Shown: piece by piece, positions 63,568 to 64,000 of the stretch
How positions within the stretch are numbered: the first letter of the stretch is position 1
Layout: each line of letters opens with the position of its first letter
Source: Planctomycetota bacterium
Lineage (GTDB): Bacteria > Planctomycetota > PLA2
Direction of reading: 5' to 3'
Assembly (NCBI GenBank): GCA_021776735.1
Contig: JAJFFH010000028.1
Location: 62,001-126,000, forward strand
DNA: 64,000 nt
Position numbers and translations under genes: made by a program
The notes under the pieces: model-generated
The model's input: the letters and a program-made list of their open reading frames with translations, nothing else
Databases searched by the model: none
What the model was told of the DNA's origin: nothing

Positions 63568-64000
63568 CTACAGCAGTTCGTGCAAAACGGCGGCTTGGGT
63601 CCACATGCGCGCTTCGGCCTGTTCAGCGACCCACGACAGCGGGCCGTCGATCACGTCGTCGGTCACGACCACGTTGCGGCGCACCGGCAGGCAGTGCATG
63701 AAACCGGCGGGCGCACCGAGCGCCTGGCGTCGGGAGTCGATGATCCAGTCGCGGTAGGCGTCGGGTGCAGGCGCCCCGCCGCCGCGCCCCCGCCCCCCCC
63801 AAGACTTCGCATAGATCGCATCCACGCCGTAGAGCCCGTCGTCGAGATCGTGGTGAATCGAGAAGCGGCCCTGCGAGGCGCGCCGCGCCGCAAGCATGAC
63901 TTCGTCGTCGAGCTCGAAGCCGGGCGGATGAATCAGGCGCACGCCGTAGCCTGCGCGGGCGAATGCCACGAGCGCGGTGTCGGCGACAGCGGTGGGGAGC
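63568..64000 (-). CDS. N-acetylornithine-type carbamoyltransferase, 3' part (cut by right edge)
   Basis: The frame is open to the window end; about 144 C-terminal residues are visible. GFMHCLPVRRNVVVTDDVID is diagnostic: ordinary ornithine carbamoyltransferases have HCLPAFH, whereas acetyl- or succinylornithine enzymes have HCLPVRRN. The segment YAKSWG is followed by a Gly/Arg/Pro insertion (GGRGRGGGAPAP) encoded by C-rich runs that include C8, which could slip. It precedes argB by 13 bp. Confidence 0.88.
   Translation of the reverse strand, partial: LPTAVADTALVAFARAGYGVRLIHPPGFELDDEVMLAARRASQGRFSIHHDLDDGLYGVDAIYAKSWGGRGRGGGAPAPDAYRDWIIDSRRQALGAPAGFMHCLPVRRNVVVTDDVIDGPLSWVAEQAEARMWTQAAVLHELL

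Overview
This is a GC-rich, gene-dense bacterial chromosome segment, most likely from a member of the Planctomycetota or a close relative. The pointers are indirect: an ECF sigma factor with a long membrane-anchored C-terminal extension, FG-GAP/VCBS plus UnbV-type lipoproteins, many secreted TPR/HEAT/Kelch proteins, a hexulose-phosphate synthase-RraA fusion, a deiodinase-like selenoprotein fused to EF-hands, and an arginine operon of the acetylornithine-carbamoyltransferase type. No rRNA is present; there are two tRNAs, Lys(CTT) and His(GTG).

Layout. 0.2-6.6 kb: a tightly overlapping five-gene operon encoding a membrane vWA protein, a P-loop GTPase, an Hsp70/actin-like ATPase, a small coiled-coil membrane protein and a membrane protein whose tail resembles GrpE; it reads as a self-contained NTP-driven system and is not one I can name. 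6.6-11.2 kb: an ECF sigma factor, a protein homologous to its C-terminal extension, and membrane proteins. 11.2-17.7 kb: nth, a PolX/PHP protein that has lost its polymerase aspartates, tRNA-Lys and a B12-dependent ribonucleotide reductase with an NrdR-box pair. 18-22.5 kb: secreted lipoproteins. 22.6-27 kb: tRNA-His and the nusA-infB-ylxP-rbfA operon. 27.2-35.6 kb: an NtrB/NtrC-like pair, a palindromic ~200-bp element, HPS-RraA, thiS, thiG, a CPBP protease, a gamma carbonic anhydrase and a NupC transporter. 35.8-45 kb: a FabZ-like protein, membrane and secreted proteins, two paralogous peptidase-like proteins with degraded zinc motifs, and an HU-like protein. 45-50.3 kb: an anti-sigma kinase/STAS pair, the mlaEFD lipid-transport operon and mdh. 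50.3-56.3 kb: an accessory island holding a three-gene TPR-CHAT (caspase-like) conflict system whose TPR-CHAT gene is cut by a nonsense codon. 56.3-60.1 kb: a Kelch lipoprotein and two adjacent selenoprotein genes, each with an in-frame TGA at the redox site followed by a hairpin. 60.2-64 kb: argH, an M20 deacetylase, argB and the 3' part of an N-acetylornithine-type carbamoyltransferase.

Two signals cut across the annotation. (1) The 12-mer ACGGACGGCGAT (mostly with a following G) occurs 16 times exactly on both strands, about half in the scarce intergenic DNA, including one perfect inverted pair between genes. Its density and placement resemble a DNA-uptake-type iterated sequence. (2) The two neighbouring UGA-containing redox genes would be split by any standard gene caller and are best read as selenoproteins.
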